From NCBI RefSeq assembly GCF_032229285.1, contig NZ_CP135084.1, positions 2,976,001 through 3,040,000 of the forward strand: a DNA stretch of 64,000 bases, in the 5' to 3' direction. Positions 28,543 through 37,956 of the stretch are shown here, one piece after another. The notes beneath the pieces are model-generated. The model had not been told where the DNA came from. It searched no databases and saw only the letters and a program-made list of their open reading frames with translations. Within the stretch, counting starts at the first letter, position 1. Every line of letters begins with the position of its first letter. Origin of the DNA: Rheinheimera sp. MMS21-TC3 (GTDB taxonomy: Bacteria > Pseudomonadota > Gammaproteobacteria > Enterobacterales > Alteromonadaceae). The translations under genes and the position numbers were made by a program.

Positions 28543-28841
28543 TCTTGTCTTTTCTCTAACACTTCGCCTTCAATTACGGTCGGGCCATGCTCGGTTGGCT
28601 GTTCAGCATGCGCCTTTGCTTGTTGCTGCCAAGCTTTAACTTTAGCTCTATGCTTAAATAATAAAATAGGGATCACTATCCAACTAAGTAACAGCATAAA
28701 TAGCAAGAGTCCAGCACCAATCACTATAAACACACCTAACATTAACCAAGCCAAAAGTCTTTGCAATGGCCCAGCTGATTTACGCTTAGCAAATGCTTGC
28801 TGCCATTGACTCGTCTGCTGTTTAAAAGATGAAGAAAACAT
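28539..28841 (-). CDS. Small membrane protein, unknown function
   Basis: A 100-residue protein from the preferred ATG at 28841 (GAGG five bases upstream); an in-frame ATG ten codons earlier at 28871 has a poorer site. An amphipathic N-terminus precedes one long or two closely spaced hydrophobic segments (about 28-62), followed by a basic stretch (KHRAKVKAWQQQAKAH) and an acidic tail ending VIEGEVLEKRQD. The VIEGE-x-x motif tail is seen in small proteobacterial envelope proteins of unknown role. Convergent overlap of 4 bp with the TerB gene. Confidence 0.65.
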   Translation of the reverse strand: MFSSSFKQQTSQWQQAFAKRKSAGPLQRLLAWLMLGVFIVIGAGLLLFMLLLSWIVIPILLFKHRAKVKAWQQQAKAHAEQPTEHGPTVIEGEVLEKRQD

Positions 28842-29170
28842 AAATACCTCGGCTTTATTTAACGCTATCATAAATTAAAATCCTAGTTAGCGTCACTGTA
28901 AGCGTAGTGTAACATTGATGACTGAGCGCCACCTGAATTAAGATTAATATGTCCGGCAACCACTAATTGCAATGTTAGCGACGATTTAGGCCACTTTTTA
29001 TAATAAAAATATCTTAACTACAGCATATAACACTCAAAGTTGTTAGTTAAATGTTTATTTAAAGCCTTTATTGTCAGCAATATTTTAATGCTACGTAGCT
29101 TATGTTTTAGCGCTAGTCGGTATCATAAATACTAGTTACACTATAAAGTAAAAAGGATTGATATCTTATA
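28842..29170. other. Intergenic region upstream of the TPR protein gene
   Basis: About 330 bp between divergent genes. It is AT-rich and contains no ORF I would defend. TTACAC/TATAAA-like hexamers around 29132-29146 and AAAGGA at 29152-29157 suggest the promoter and ribosome binding region of the downstream TPR gene. No hairpin with a T tail or RNA gene is recognised. Confidence 0.4.
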
Positions 29171-31225
29171 ATGCGCTCACTTATTTTCTTTTTTATATGC
29201 TGCTCTTTCTTGGCATCGGCATCTGATGAATTAGAGCCTAGATTGAATGCTGCCGCTATAGAACCAGAGCTTATCAGTCAACAGTTACTACAAAATCCCA
29301 TTGCAAACTTTACAGCCAGGGATTTGATTGTATTAGCAGAAACACAAATTCATTTAAGAAATAAAGATGCTGCCCTAGATGCTATCAATAAAGCTATAGC
29401 ATTAGCCGATAGTGTTTATCTAAGCGGTCATAGCTATTTAATGAAAGCCAAAATATATGGCATTTTATTTCGTGACACCCCGCTTGCTATCACCCAATTA
29501 CAGCTGGCTGAACAACTATTAATCGGCCAAACTAGCCGAGAAAGTAAAAGTTTATATGGAGATGTGCTGCAAAATTTTGCTCAAGCCTATAATCAATTAG
29601 GCCAGCCTAATAAGGCTATGCCTTATGCAAAACGTAGCCTTGATGTTGCATTAGACCTCCAACATGCCAACTATGAGTTAAGAGCCAGAATTATTATCGG
29701 CCGCCTTGCCTTACCTAATAATGATTACAACTTAGCCTACAGTCAGTTTACTCAAGCACTTAAGTTAGCCAGTCAATTAAACGATCAGCCTGCTTTAGCT
29801 TCTATTCATTTTCGTTTAGGTAAGGCTTTTTTAAAAATAGATGATACCCAGAGCGCTTTAGAACACTTCCAACAGGCATTACCTTTATATAAGCAGCTAC
29901 AACGAAAAGGTAACTATACTTATACCTTAGTTTTTATAGCAGAAGCTCATTTAGTGGAAGCAGAAAATAGCGGTAGTACATTATCTTTGCAGTTAGCCAA
30001 AGATAGTTTAGCTGAAGCTTTAACGCTTGCCCGCGAACAAGATGATGTATATAGAGTTGGTTTAGTCATGCAGTCTTTAGCAAAAGTAGCCATACTTGAA
30101 AAGCAACCTCAGCAAGCTATTAAGCACTTTTCTGATGCAATACAGTTATTTCAGCAACAAAACTTTTTGACTACAGCTTATGAGGCTAGTATTAATTTAG
30201 CTGAAGTCTTGTACGATAATAACCAGCAAGAACAAGCAACAGTATTACTTAATAAAATTGAACCTGAGATCACTCAATCTGCAGCTTTTATGCATTATAG
30301 ATTCTATAGCCTGATGGCCAAAATAGCAGCAGATAATAAGCAATGGCAACGCGCTTATACCAACTTAAATGATGCAAGTAACAAACGTTTTGAGCAGATT
30401 AGTGAAGAAAGTCAGTTTAAATTAAATAATATTAAACAAAATATAAATGAAAATAGTGAATTAAAGCGCCAGCTTGATATGGCTCAACAAGAACAACTGT
30501 TATACCAAGCTAAGCTAGCTCAGTTTAAAAACTATGTTTTTATTAGTAGTGCTTTGCTAATAAGCTTAGTTATTATTTCTTTCCTCTGGCGTTATCTTCG
30601 CCTACAGCAACGGATACGGAAAAATAAAACATCGCTCTTTAACTGGTCTAGCTTTTGTCAGCAAGTACAAAAGTTAGAAAACAAGCAAAATATGACAGTG
30701 TTGGCGATCCAATTACACGCTAGCCAGCAGCTAAAACTACAATTTGGCGAGCTGTTTTATCATCAATTATTAGAGAGCTTTTTACAGAACTTACCGGCAC
30801 ATAAGTATTTAGTAAAGTGTCGCGAACTTGATACTCTATGGTTAGCCTTGGATCAAAACACCGAGCTTGAAGCGCTACAACAAGCATTAGTTTTACAGCT
30901 TAAAGAGCTTTTGCCTACTGAGTTTCAGTCCTCGCCCATTGTATGCATGAGTTTTATTTTAAACCAGCTTATTAAAAAACCATGGTCTACTAGCTCTATA
31001 GCCGCATTGCCCCAAGCACTATGGTTAGGCCATTACTTAGCCGCAGAAAACACTGAGCCAAGTGAAGCTTGGTTATTAACGCTCCAGAGCACTAGTCCTA
31101 ATGCCTGTGAGTGGACCAGTATAGCTATTCGTAAAGATTTAATAAACTCACTTAGCTTAGGTAGTATGGCATTACACTGCAATGGCGAAGTACTTAAACC
31201 TAACGCTATTAATATGGCTAATTAG
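29171..31225 (+). CDS. TPR-repeat membrane protein with degenerate GGDEF-like C-terminal domain
   Basis: A 684-residue envelope protein. A signal peptide (1-18) is followed by tetratricopeptide repeats from about 50 to 400 (for example ALDAINKAIALAD, AMPYAKRSLDVALDL, ALEHFQQALPLYKQL, AIKHFSDAIQLFQ), a coiled coil (about 410-452), one transmembrane helix (454-476) and a cytosolic domain of ~200 residues. The topology is that of Alteromonadales TPR sensor proteins ending in a diguanylate cyclase. The tail (about 505-640) keeps the GGDEF-domain rhythm (MTVLAIQLHASQQLKLQFGE, then a long helix) but has RELDTLW where the GGDEF loop should be, so it cannot be an active cyclase. The C-terminal assignment is inference. 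Confidence 0.65.
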   Translation: MRSLIFFFICCSFLASASDELEPRLNAAAIEPELISQQLLQNPIANFTARDLIVLAETQIHLRNKDAALDAINKAIALADSVYLSGHSYLMKAKIYGILFRDTPLAITQLQLAEQLLIGQTSRESKSLYGDVLQNFAQAYNQLGQPNKAMPYAKRSLDVALDLQHANYELRARIIIGRLALPNNDYNLAYSQFTQALKLASQLNDQPALASIHFRLGKAFLKIDDTQSALEHFQQALPLYKQLQRKGNYTYTLVFIAEAHLVEAENSGSTLSLQLAKDSLAEALTLAREQDDVYRVGLVMQSLAKVAILEKQPQQAIKHFSDAIQLFQQQNFLTTAYEASINLAEVLYDNNQQEQATVLLNKIEPEITQSAAFMHYRFYSLMAKIAADNKQWQRAYTNLNDASNKRFEQISEESQFKLNNIKQNINENSELKRQLDMAQQEQLLYQAKLAQFKNYVFISSALLISLVIISFLWRYLRLQQRIRKNKTSLFNWSSFCQQVQKLENKQNMTVLAIQLHASQQLKLQFGELFYHQLLESFLQNLPAHKYLVKCRELDTLWLALDQNTELEALQQALVLQLKELLPTEFQSSPIVCMSFILNQLIKKPWSTSSIAALPQALWLGHYLAAENTEPSEAWLLTLQSTSPNACEWTSIAIRKDLINSLSLGSMALHCNGEVLKPNAINMAN

Positions 31226-31232
31226 TGCTTGG

Positions 31233-32075
31233 TTAGAATGATACTGAAATATGCTGTAAATGCGCTGGTAAGCTAATATTTTGTCGCTGCTGTGTCTGCG
31301 GACAGTTAAAACTTAAGCCAACTGCTTGCAGCGCTAAACCCTTGCTATCTTTATTATTATCACCATACATAGGGTCGCCGATTACGGGGTGTTGTATTGC
31401 AGCAAAATGCCGGCGAATTTGATGTTTTCGTCCGGATATAAGCTTAACTTGCAATTTGCTTTGGTTTAAATCTGCAGCGTAGTGCACATTATAAAACTGT
31501 GTCTCACAAGCTTTGCCATCTAAACTACTCACTATTTTTGCTGTTTGCTGTAACTCACGAGATAACTCACCTTTAACCGCAACTAAATATTCTTTATCGA
31601 TAGCATGATTAGCTATCATTTTACTAAAAGCAGCAGCCATTTTTTTAGAATGAGCCAATAATACTAAACCGCTAGCTTCTCTATCTAAACGATGTAATAA
31701 AAATACCGGTCTTTTATGACCAAAATGCAACTCGACAGCCCGCAATAAAGCTAAGTGATCTCCCCATTCATTGCCTTGCGACAACATGCCTGCAGGTTTA
31801 AACCAAACACTATAGCCTTGCATGTCGTGTAATAACACAGCTTTATCGCATTGCCGCTGTAACAAATCATCATCATAATGGATTTCTAGCTTTTGTCCCG
31901 GCAGTAAAGCTGTTTGGGCTCGCCTTAAGCGCTTTTTAGGTTTAGTATTTAATAATACCGCGCCTTTAGCCATGGCATCTTTTAAGCGGCTTTTAGATAA
32001 TTCAGGTAAAACCTTTGCTAGTAACTCAATGGCGGTTATTGGCTGTTCAACTGTTAAGTTACGTACTAATTTCAT
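31233..32075 (-). CDS. RluA family RNA pseudouridine synthase
   Basis: A 280-residue pseudouridine synthase. The N-terminal ~75 residues resemble an S4-type RNA-binding domain (LPELSKSRLKDAMAKGAVLLN). The catalytic motif LLHRLDREASGLVL is near 126-139, with the nucleophilic Asp, and the C-terminal SGRKHQIRRHFAAIQHPVIGD matches the family. It modifies uridines in rRNA or tRNA. It is distinct from the RluA orthologue at 38 kb, and lies convergent with the TPR gene (7 bp gap). Which position it modifies cannot be told. Confidence 0.85.
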   Translation of the reverse strand: MKLVRNLTVEQPITAIELLAKVLPELSKSRLKDAMAKGAVLLNTKPKKRLRRAQTALLPGQKLEIHYDDDLLQRQCDKAVLLHDMQGYSVWFKPAGMLSQGNEWGDHLALLRAVELHFGHKRPVFLLHRLDREASGLVLLAHSKKMAAAFSKMIANHAIDKEYLVAVKGELSRELQQTAKIVSSLDGKACETQFYNVHYAADLNQSKLQVKLISGRKHQIRRHFAAIQHPVIGDPMYGDNNKDSKGLALQAVGLSFNCPQTQQRQNISLPAHLQHISVSF

Positions 32076-32159
32076 CTCTTTACCTATTCTTTACGTTTAA
32101 TTCAGCCAATATTCATGCCGTTAGCCTGTAATAGTAACAAAACTAATGGAGTTTCTGTT

Positions 32160-32825
32160 ATGAAAACTATACTGCAATCTATCATACTGTTTATGGTACT
32201 TAGCATACCAGCCTATAGCGAAGAACCAGCTAACTCAATGACGATAGAGCGACAAGGCAAACCAGATATTAGCAATTTAGCCAAAACTCAGTTAAATCAG
32301 CGTAGTGCTGGTAACAGTAGCCAAGCCTATGAAAGCTACGTTTGGTTTCATAGCGTTGATTTACATCTTAGCGGCGATATTAATGAAAATGGTTATTATC
32401 ATCGCCTAGAAATTGAAATAGATGCTGACACCTCAGATCCTTATGTGCAAGTATTCGCTGAATATAGCTTAACCTCACGCTATGGAAAGGAATATATTTT
32501 TCATACTAGCTCTGTATTTGAACTCTTTAATCAGCGTAATGATGATTGGTTTGCTACTGATACTGTGTTACACCGCGATTACCCCCGTGATGAGTATTTA
32601 TTAACTATACGGTTGTTTAACGCTAAAACAGGCTACTTAGTAGCTGAAATATCAGGGTATGATGATCATAGTTTAGACTTATTACCTTTAGAAGATTATC
32701 AACGCGATATCCATTTTGACCATAATACTTCGGTCGGCGTGGCAGTAGCTGCAGGCAATACAAGCAGCATAATTTTATTGGGTTTAGTCTTGCTATTTAT
32801 GTATCGTAAATCTAAATTAGCTTAA
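32160..32825 (+). CDS. Exported protein with C-terminal membrane anchor (choice-of-anchor H-like)
   Basis: A 221-residue protein. The longest frame begins at 32115, but the ATG at 32160 has GGAG upstream and starts directly with a signal peptide (about 1-19, ending AYS). The body (50-180) is a beta-rich domain (WFHSVDLHLSGDINENGYYHR..., with a DINENG segment). The C-terminus has a single hydrophobic helix followed by YRKSKLA, a sorting-tail-like anchor, but without the GG or PEP motif. It resembles proteins annotated as choice-of-anchor H in Shewanella and relatives, from memory. Its stop overlaps the start of the transglutaminase-like gene by one base, so the two are probably translationally coupled. 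Confidence 0.6.
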   Translation: MKTILQSIILFMVLSIPAYSEEPANSMTIERQGKPDISNLAKTQLNQRSAGNSSQAYESYVWFHSVDLHLSGDINENGYYHRLEIEIDADTSDPYVQVFAEYSLTSRYGKEYIFHTSSVFELFNQRNDDWFATDTVLHRDYPRDEYLLTIRLFNAKTGYLVAEISGYDDHSLDLLPLEDYQRDIHFDHNTSVGVAVAAGNTSSIILLGLVLLFMYRKSKLA

Positions 32826-33775
32826 TGATAATAATGCTATTTCGCCTATTTATTTATAGCTATATATTGACTTGCTGGCTACCATTCACTGTACTGGCAG
32901 CGCCAGCATTGCAAGTAAAGATTGACCAAGAAGCCGATCATAAACAGTTTACTTATACATTTTTTACCCCAACAAAAATGGAACAATTGCAATTTGCAAT
33001 TAGTAACCAAACTTTAGCCGAACACTTTCGCTCATTTCGTCGTTATCAGCCTAGCTATCTACAACAATATATCTGGCGTGATATGCAACTACATGCAGCG
33101 ACTTACCCAGGTGTTAAGCTACAGCGCTTAAGGAATACCACTAGTCTTAGTTACCAATTATCAGGCTCAGATCCTATTACTCGTAAGCAATTGAGCGCCG
33201 AATTAAGCAACTTAATAAGCGCCAGACAAAACCACTATTTACAGCAAATGTACTATAGCCAATTTCGCTTTGCTGATGGCCAAGTTGGCATAGTGCCTGA
33301 TCACCTAAGAATTGTTTTAGAAAGCTTACCCGACTTAGCTCCCATAGCGCAGGCCATAAAACAGCAGCAGTCTAACTTAAGCTCTAGGCAAATGTTGCAG
33401 TATATTAGCCATTGGCTACAACAAATTCCCTATCAAGACTTAAGCGATCGCCAACATTCTAGTGGGACTAGTTTTAATGTTCCGTTAAAGTTATTAGCTG
33501 AAAATCGAGGCGATTGTGATAGTAAGGCGGTATTACTTGCAGCCTTAATTAAACTTATTTATCCAGAACTTAAGCAAGCTATTGTATATTTACCTAACCA
33601 TGCAATGCTGGCTATTGCTATTAAACCCTTAGCTACGGATTCTACTACTTTGATAAATGGCCAAGTTTATGTATTAGTGGATGCCACTGGGCCAGCTTTA
33701 TTAAAGGTAGGCGAAATCAACCCGCAATATCAGCTTTATATGACAAATGGCTACAATGACTATCGCTTATTTTGA
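32825..33775 (+). CDS. Exported transglutaminase-like (papain-fold) protein
   Basis: A 316-residue protein with a signal peptide (about 1-25, ending VLAA). The C-terminal half shows a transglutaminase-like catalytic triad: Cys in RGDCDSKAVLLAALI (about 230-244), His in LPNHAMLAI (about 258-266) and Asp in VYVLVDATGP (about 284-293). A similar core occurs in bacterial periplasmic cysteine peptidases. The N-terminal ~200 residues are unassigned. The first ATG (32825) overlaps the upstream stop in TAATG; a second ATG three codons later is possible. It forms a two-gene unit with the anchored protein upstream. Its stop overlaps by 9 bp the convergent sensor gene. Whether it cleaves or cross-links is unknown. 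Confidence 0.65.
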   Translation: MIIMLFRLFIYSYILTCWLPFTVLAAPALQVKIDQEADHKQFTYTFFTPTKMEQLQFAISNQTLAEHFRSFRRYQPSYLQQYIWRDMQLHAATYPGVKLQRLRNTTSLSYQLSGSDPITRKQLSAELSNLISARQNHYLQQMYYSQFRFADGQVGIVPDHLRIVLESLPDLAPIAQAIKQQQSNLSSRQMLQYISHWLQQIPYQDLSDRQHSSGTSFNVPLKLLAENRGDCDSKAVLLAALIKLIYPELKQAIVYLPNHAMLAIAIKPLATDSTTLINGQVYVLVDATGPALLKVGEINPQYQLYMTNGYNDYRLF

Positions 33776-34831
33776 TGTTTTATCTTGTTGAGCCAGCCGA
33801 TAAACCTTATCAAAAATATCATTCCAACCTAAAGGCACTCGCCTAACGCCATTAATATCATTTTTAGCTAAACGCTCAATATGAATAAATAAACGATTTA
33901 CTGGCGATAACACCCGACGTTTAAATCTATACTGCATCAAAACAAAAAAGATAGATAACAACACTAAGTAACTGATGAAATGCAAAGAAAACACTTTAAT
34001 GCCTGAGGTAAACAAACTTAGTTTTGGCTCTAAAACGGCTAACGACCAAGGGGTATTATTTAAACGTTGCACATGAAGCAAATGCTGATCTATTTGCGGC
34101 AGTTTGCGTGATGTAGATTCTGGAATTAAACTGCCTGCTTGATCTAATAACATTAAATCTGTATCTGCATATAAGGTATACACTGGCTTTAATAATTGTT
34201 TTAAATCTAAAGCAAATAAAAAACGACCTATTTTTTTATTGTTTGCATATAAAGGAACCTGTAATAACGCTTGTTGTTGCATAAAATCTGGATAAAAAAG
34301 GCTGTCTTGACTAAATGAAGATTTTTGATTAGTGCTGTTTTGCCAGCTAAGTAATTGTTCAGCAATATAGTCTGACCAACGTGGTAAGCCGTTATAAGCA
34401 TAGCCTTGCTCAGAGACATAATAAATATTACTAATAAATGGCTGTACTTCTGTCACTAAATCAAAGTAGGGCTGTAAACGTTGCAACATATTTAATTCAG
34501 CATGCAATGGTTGCTGAGTATCTAGTAAAGAAACTTTTATCGTTTCAGCGGCACTAAAAGATAATAAAGATATCATATTATCATCGGCCATAGCGGGTAA
34601 GAGCAGCTTTAATTGAGCAGTTTTTTGCAAAGCTGTAGCATAAGCTAATAAGGCACTAAACTTATCATCCAACTGACTACTAGCACTGTTTAAGCGCAAC
34701 TTAGTTTGTATTACGCTGTCATCAACTGCTCTTAAATAATGGCTAAAAGCACCCAGCAGCGATAACGTAACAATAAGCACACTAGCTATTAGTTTTACAC
34801 GCTGATACTCAACATAAACAGGGTTTTTCAT
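33767..34831 (-). CDS. Membrane sensor-like protein lacking an output domain
   Basis: A 354-residue protein with TM1 (13-33), a ~255-residue periplasmic region resembling a Cache-type sensor (it contains SNIYYVSEQGYAYNGLPRW and LLLDQAGSLIP), TM2 (about 289-310) and a short HAMP-like segment (RRVLSPVNRLFIHIERLAKND). It then stops after ~25 more residues. In diguanylate cyclases this segment is followed by a GGDEF domain; here there is none. I chose the ATG at 34831, preceded by AAGGAG four bases upstream, over the 25-codon longer frame starting at 34906. Downstream are only the overlapping opposite-strand genes, so no split output domain is present. Confidence 0.6.
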   Translation of the reverse strand: MKNPVYVEYQRVKLIASVLIVTLSLLGAFSHYLRAVDDSVIQTKLRLNSASSQLDDKFSALLAYATALQKTAQLKLLLPAMADDNMISLLSFSAAETIKVSLLDTQQPLHAELNMLQRLQPYFDLVTEVQPFISNIYYVSEQGYAYNGLPRWSDYIAEQLLSWQNSTNQKSSFSQDSLFYPDFMQQQALLQVPLYANNKKIGRFLFALDLKQLLKPVYTLYADTDLMLLDQAGSLIPESTSRKLPQIDQHLLHVQRLNNTPWSLAVLEPKLSLFTSGIKVFSLHFISYLVLLSIFFVLMQYRFKRRVLSPVNRLFIHIERLAKNDINGVRRVPLGWNDIFDKVYRLAQQDKTSK

Positions 34832-35049
34832 GCAACTCCTTTTGCACTTAATTAATAGCGCAACTTTGCTTACTAAGTAGACTAATTGAATCACCGAAGA
34901 TGTCAACTTTAATCCTGTTTGCGAATTAATGCCTAAAGTAAGCTGAAGCTAAGGTTAATCAAGGCTATTATCGCTTTAATACTAGGTGCAGTATGACAGG
35001 TTTTTTAGTACTATAGCGCCCCGCTTTTTTGTTGGTATGGTATGTAATA

Positions 35050-37950
35050 ATGTTTGCTCTTGGTCAGCGTTGGATTAGTGATACAGAATCAGATTTAGGC
35101 TTAGGCACTATAGTTGCCATAGAGGGACGCATGTTAACCCTGCTATTCCCGGCAAGTGGTGAGACTCGCTATTATGCCCAAGCAGAAGCCCCCTTAACCC
35201 GTGTTACTTTTAATGTTGGCGATGAAATTAGTAGCGCTGATGGTTTTAAAGTACTGGTTAGTGCTATTAAACAGCAGCACGAAAATTTAATTTACTGTGG
35301 TCAACGTAGTGACACTGACGACTATATTGAGTTACGCGAAACTTTTCTTGATCATTTTATTAGCTTCAGTAAGCCCCAAGATCGTTTATTTGCCGGCCAA
35401 ATTGATCGTTTTGATTGGTTTACCTTACGTTATCAGGCCTGGCAACAAATTCATCAGCAACAGCAAAATCCATTACAAGGCTTAGTTGGCGCTCGTATTA
35501 GTTTAATCCCGCATCAATTACATATTGCCAACACTGTAGCTAAACGTCATGCCCCAAGGGTATTACTGGCCGATGAAGTGGGTTTAGGTAAAACTATTGA
35601 AGCTGGCTTAATTATTCATCAGCAACTAATCAGCGGCTTAGCTAGCAGAGTATTAATAGTAGTACCAGAAACATTACAGCATCAGTGGTTAGTCGAGATG
35701 CTGCGACGTTTTAATTTACACTTTGCTATTTTTGATCAAGAACGCTGCGAACAAGCAAGTTTAGATACCGCTAATCCTTTTGATACTGAGCAATTAGTAT
35801 TGTGTAGTTTAAGCTTTTTAAAGAACTCTCCTCGTTGGCATCAACAAGCCCTTGAAAGTCAGTGGGATTTATTAGTAGTAGATGAAGCCCATCACCTGCA
35901 ATGGCAACAAGACAACCCTAGTGAAGATTATTCACGTATTAGTGAATTAGCTGAAAAAACGGCTGGCTTAATCTTACTTACCGCTACTCCTGATCAGTTA
36001 GGCCACCAAAGCCATTTTGCACGATTAAAGTTGCTAGACTCAGATCGTTTTCATAGCTACGAGCAATTTGTTGCCGAAGAAAAAAATTATCAGCATATTG
36101 CAACTGTAGCTAAACCTTTATTAAACCAAGAAAAATTATCTACAACCGAGATAGCTGCTTTAGAAAACACCCTAAGCGAAAGTGATATTAGCATCGAGCT
36201 TAGCCAACTAAATGCTAGTGACATAAGCGTACAACAAAACGCACGCCAGCAATTACTTGAGCAATTACTAGATCGTCATGGTACTGGCCGTATTTTATTT
36301 CGCAATAGCCGCGCCAGCGTACAGGGTTTTCCAAAGCGTCAACCACAATTTATGAGCTTAACGCTGCCGGAGCAATATGCAAATGCATTAAAAGTACATA
36401 CTAGTTTAAATGCTGATTTAACCTTAGCCCAACGGGGTCACGCCTATTTATTTCCAGAGCAAATTTTTCAGGCTTTAGATCCAAGTGCCAGCTGGTGCCA
36501 GTTTGATCCTAGAGTTGACTACCTTTTACAGTTACTTAAAGCTCATAAACATGAAAAATTTTTGCTTATATGTGCAAGTGCAGCAACAGCTATCGCTTTA
36601 GAAGAAGCCGTTAGAACCCAAGAAGGTATTCGTGCGGCTGTGTTCCATGAGGGTATGAGTATTATTGAACGCGATAAATCAGCCGCTTATTTTGCTCAAG
36701 AAGATTACTCCGCTCAATTATTACTATGCTCTGAAATAGGCAGTGAAGGCCGTAACTTCCAGTTTGCCCACCATTTAGTCTTATTTGATTTACCTTTAAA
36801 TCCAGACCTACTAGAGCAACGTATTGGCCGTTTAGATCGCATTGGCCAACAAGCTGACATCCAAATTCATGTGCCTTACTTTAGCCAAAGTGCACAACAG
36901 CTATTAATGCAATGGTATGATCAGGGATTAAATGCTTTTAGCCAAACCTGTCAAACAGGACGAGTTATCTTTGAGCAGTTTGCGCCACAATTGCAATCAT
37001 TATTAGCCAGCAGCAGCTTTGACTCACAAGCTGTAGAAACATTAATAACTGATACCGCAAGCGCAAACCAAGCATTAAAATTAAAGTTAGAACAAGGCCG
37101 AGACTTACTTTTAGAAATTAACTCTGGCGGCGGTGTTAGTGCTCAACAATTAGCACTGTCTATTGCCGAACAAGATCAAGCTACTGTTTTACCTATGCTG
37201 ATGTTAAAAGCTTGGGATATGTTTGGTGTTAACCAAGATGACCACAGCGATACTAGTATAGTGCTAACCCCTGGTGACCATATGCAATGTAGTTTTCCAA
37301 GTTTAGCTGAAGATGGCACCACTGTAACCTTTGATCGGGCAACCGCATTAGCCCAAGAAGATATTCAGTTATTAACTTGGGACCATCCTATGGTTAGGGG
37401 AACTTTAGATTTACTCACCACAGAGCCGCAAGGGAATAGCTCGGTCGCTATTTTAGTCAATAAAGCGCTTCCGGCTGGTAGTTACTTCGTCGAGTTTAAT
37501 TTTATTGTGGAAGCAAGTGCGCCGGCTCAATTACAATTAAATCGTTATTTACCTGCCACCCCTATTCGCATCTTATTGGATAAGTCGGCGACGAATCTGT
37601 CAGCTAAAGTCAGTTTTGAGCAACTTAATAAACAATTAAAGCCAGTAGGCCGACAAACGGCTTCTAAACTCGTTAATGCTTTACAGAGCTTAGTGCATCC
37701 GTTAATTAGCCAAGCTACACACTTTGCCGAGCAGCAACTGCCGCTAATCCAAGCACAAGCTGTGCAGCAAGTAACAGAACAACTTAATCAGCAACATCAA
37801 CGTTTAACTGCCTTGCGCCAGCTTAACCCTTCAGTACGTGCTGATGAAGTGGATGCGGTACTAGAGCAGAAGCGGCAATTATTAGACTACGTCAGCAAAG
37901 CTCGATTAAAGCTAGATGCTTTACGGTTAATCGTTGTAAGTAGTGATTAA
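35050..37950 (+). CDS. rapA: RNA polymerase-associated Swi2/Snf2 ATPase RapA
   Basis: RapA binds RNA polymerase and uses ATP to recycle it after termination. The start MFALGQRWISDTESDLGLGT matches E. coli RapA, so I begin at 35050, not the in-frame upstream start; length is then 966 (E. coli 968). Tudor-like N-terminal domains (1-110) precede the Snf2 motor: ADEVGLGKTIEAG (Walker A), DEAHH, LLTATPDQLG, LLCSEIGSEGRNFQFA and EQRIGRLDRIGQ in the second RecA lobe. The C-terminal spacer and Rpb-like region end in LDALRLIVV. It is 7 bp ahead of rluA, as in enterobacteria. Intact and typical. Confidence 0.97.
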   Translation: MFALGQRWISDTESDLGLGTIVAIEGRMLTLLFPASGETRYYAQAEAPLTRVTFNVGDEISSADGFKVLVSAIKQQHENLIYCGQRSDTDDYIELRETFLDHFISFSKPQDRLFAGQIDRFDWFTLRYQAWQQIHQQQQNPLQGLVGARISLIPHQLHIANTVAKRHAPRVLLADEVGLGKTIEAGLIIHQQLISGLASRVLIVVPETLQHQWLVEMLRRFNLHFAIFDQERCEQASLDTANPFDTEQLVLCSLSFLKNSPRWHQQALESQWDLLVVDEAHHLQWQQDNPSEDYSRISELAEKTAGLILLTATPDQLGHQSHFARLKLLDSDRFHSYEQFVAEEKNYQHIATVAKPLLNQEKLSTTEIAALENTLSESDISIELSQLNASDISVQQNARQQLLEQLLDRHGTGRILFRNSRASVQGFPKRQPQFMSLTLPEQYANALKVHTSLNADLTLAQRGHAYLFPEQIFQALDPSASWCQFDPRVDYLLQLLKAHKHEKFLLICASAATAIALEEAVRTQEGIRAAVFHEGMSIIERDKSAAYFAQEDYSAQLLLCSEIGSEGRNFQFAHHLVLFDLPLNPDLLEQRIGRLDRIGQQADIQIHVPYFSQSAQQLLMQWYDQGLNAFSQTCQTGRVIFEQFAPQLQSLLASSSFDSQAVETLITDTASANQALKLKLEQGRDLLLEINSGGGVSAQQLALSIAEQDQATVLPMLMLKAWDMFGVNQDDHSDTSIVLTPGDHMQCSFPSLAEDGTTVTFDRATALAQEDIQLLTWDHPMVRGTLDLLTTEPQGNSSVAILVNKALPAGSYFVEFNFIVEASAPAQLQLNRYLPATPIRILLDKSATNLSAKVSFEQLNKQLKPVGRQTASKLVNALQSLVHPLISQATHFAEQQLPLIQAQAVQQVTEQLNQQHQRLTALRQLNPSVRADEVDAVLEQKRQLLDYVSKARLKLDALRLIVVSSD

Positions 37951-37956
37951 TTCTTG

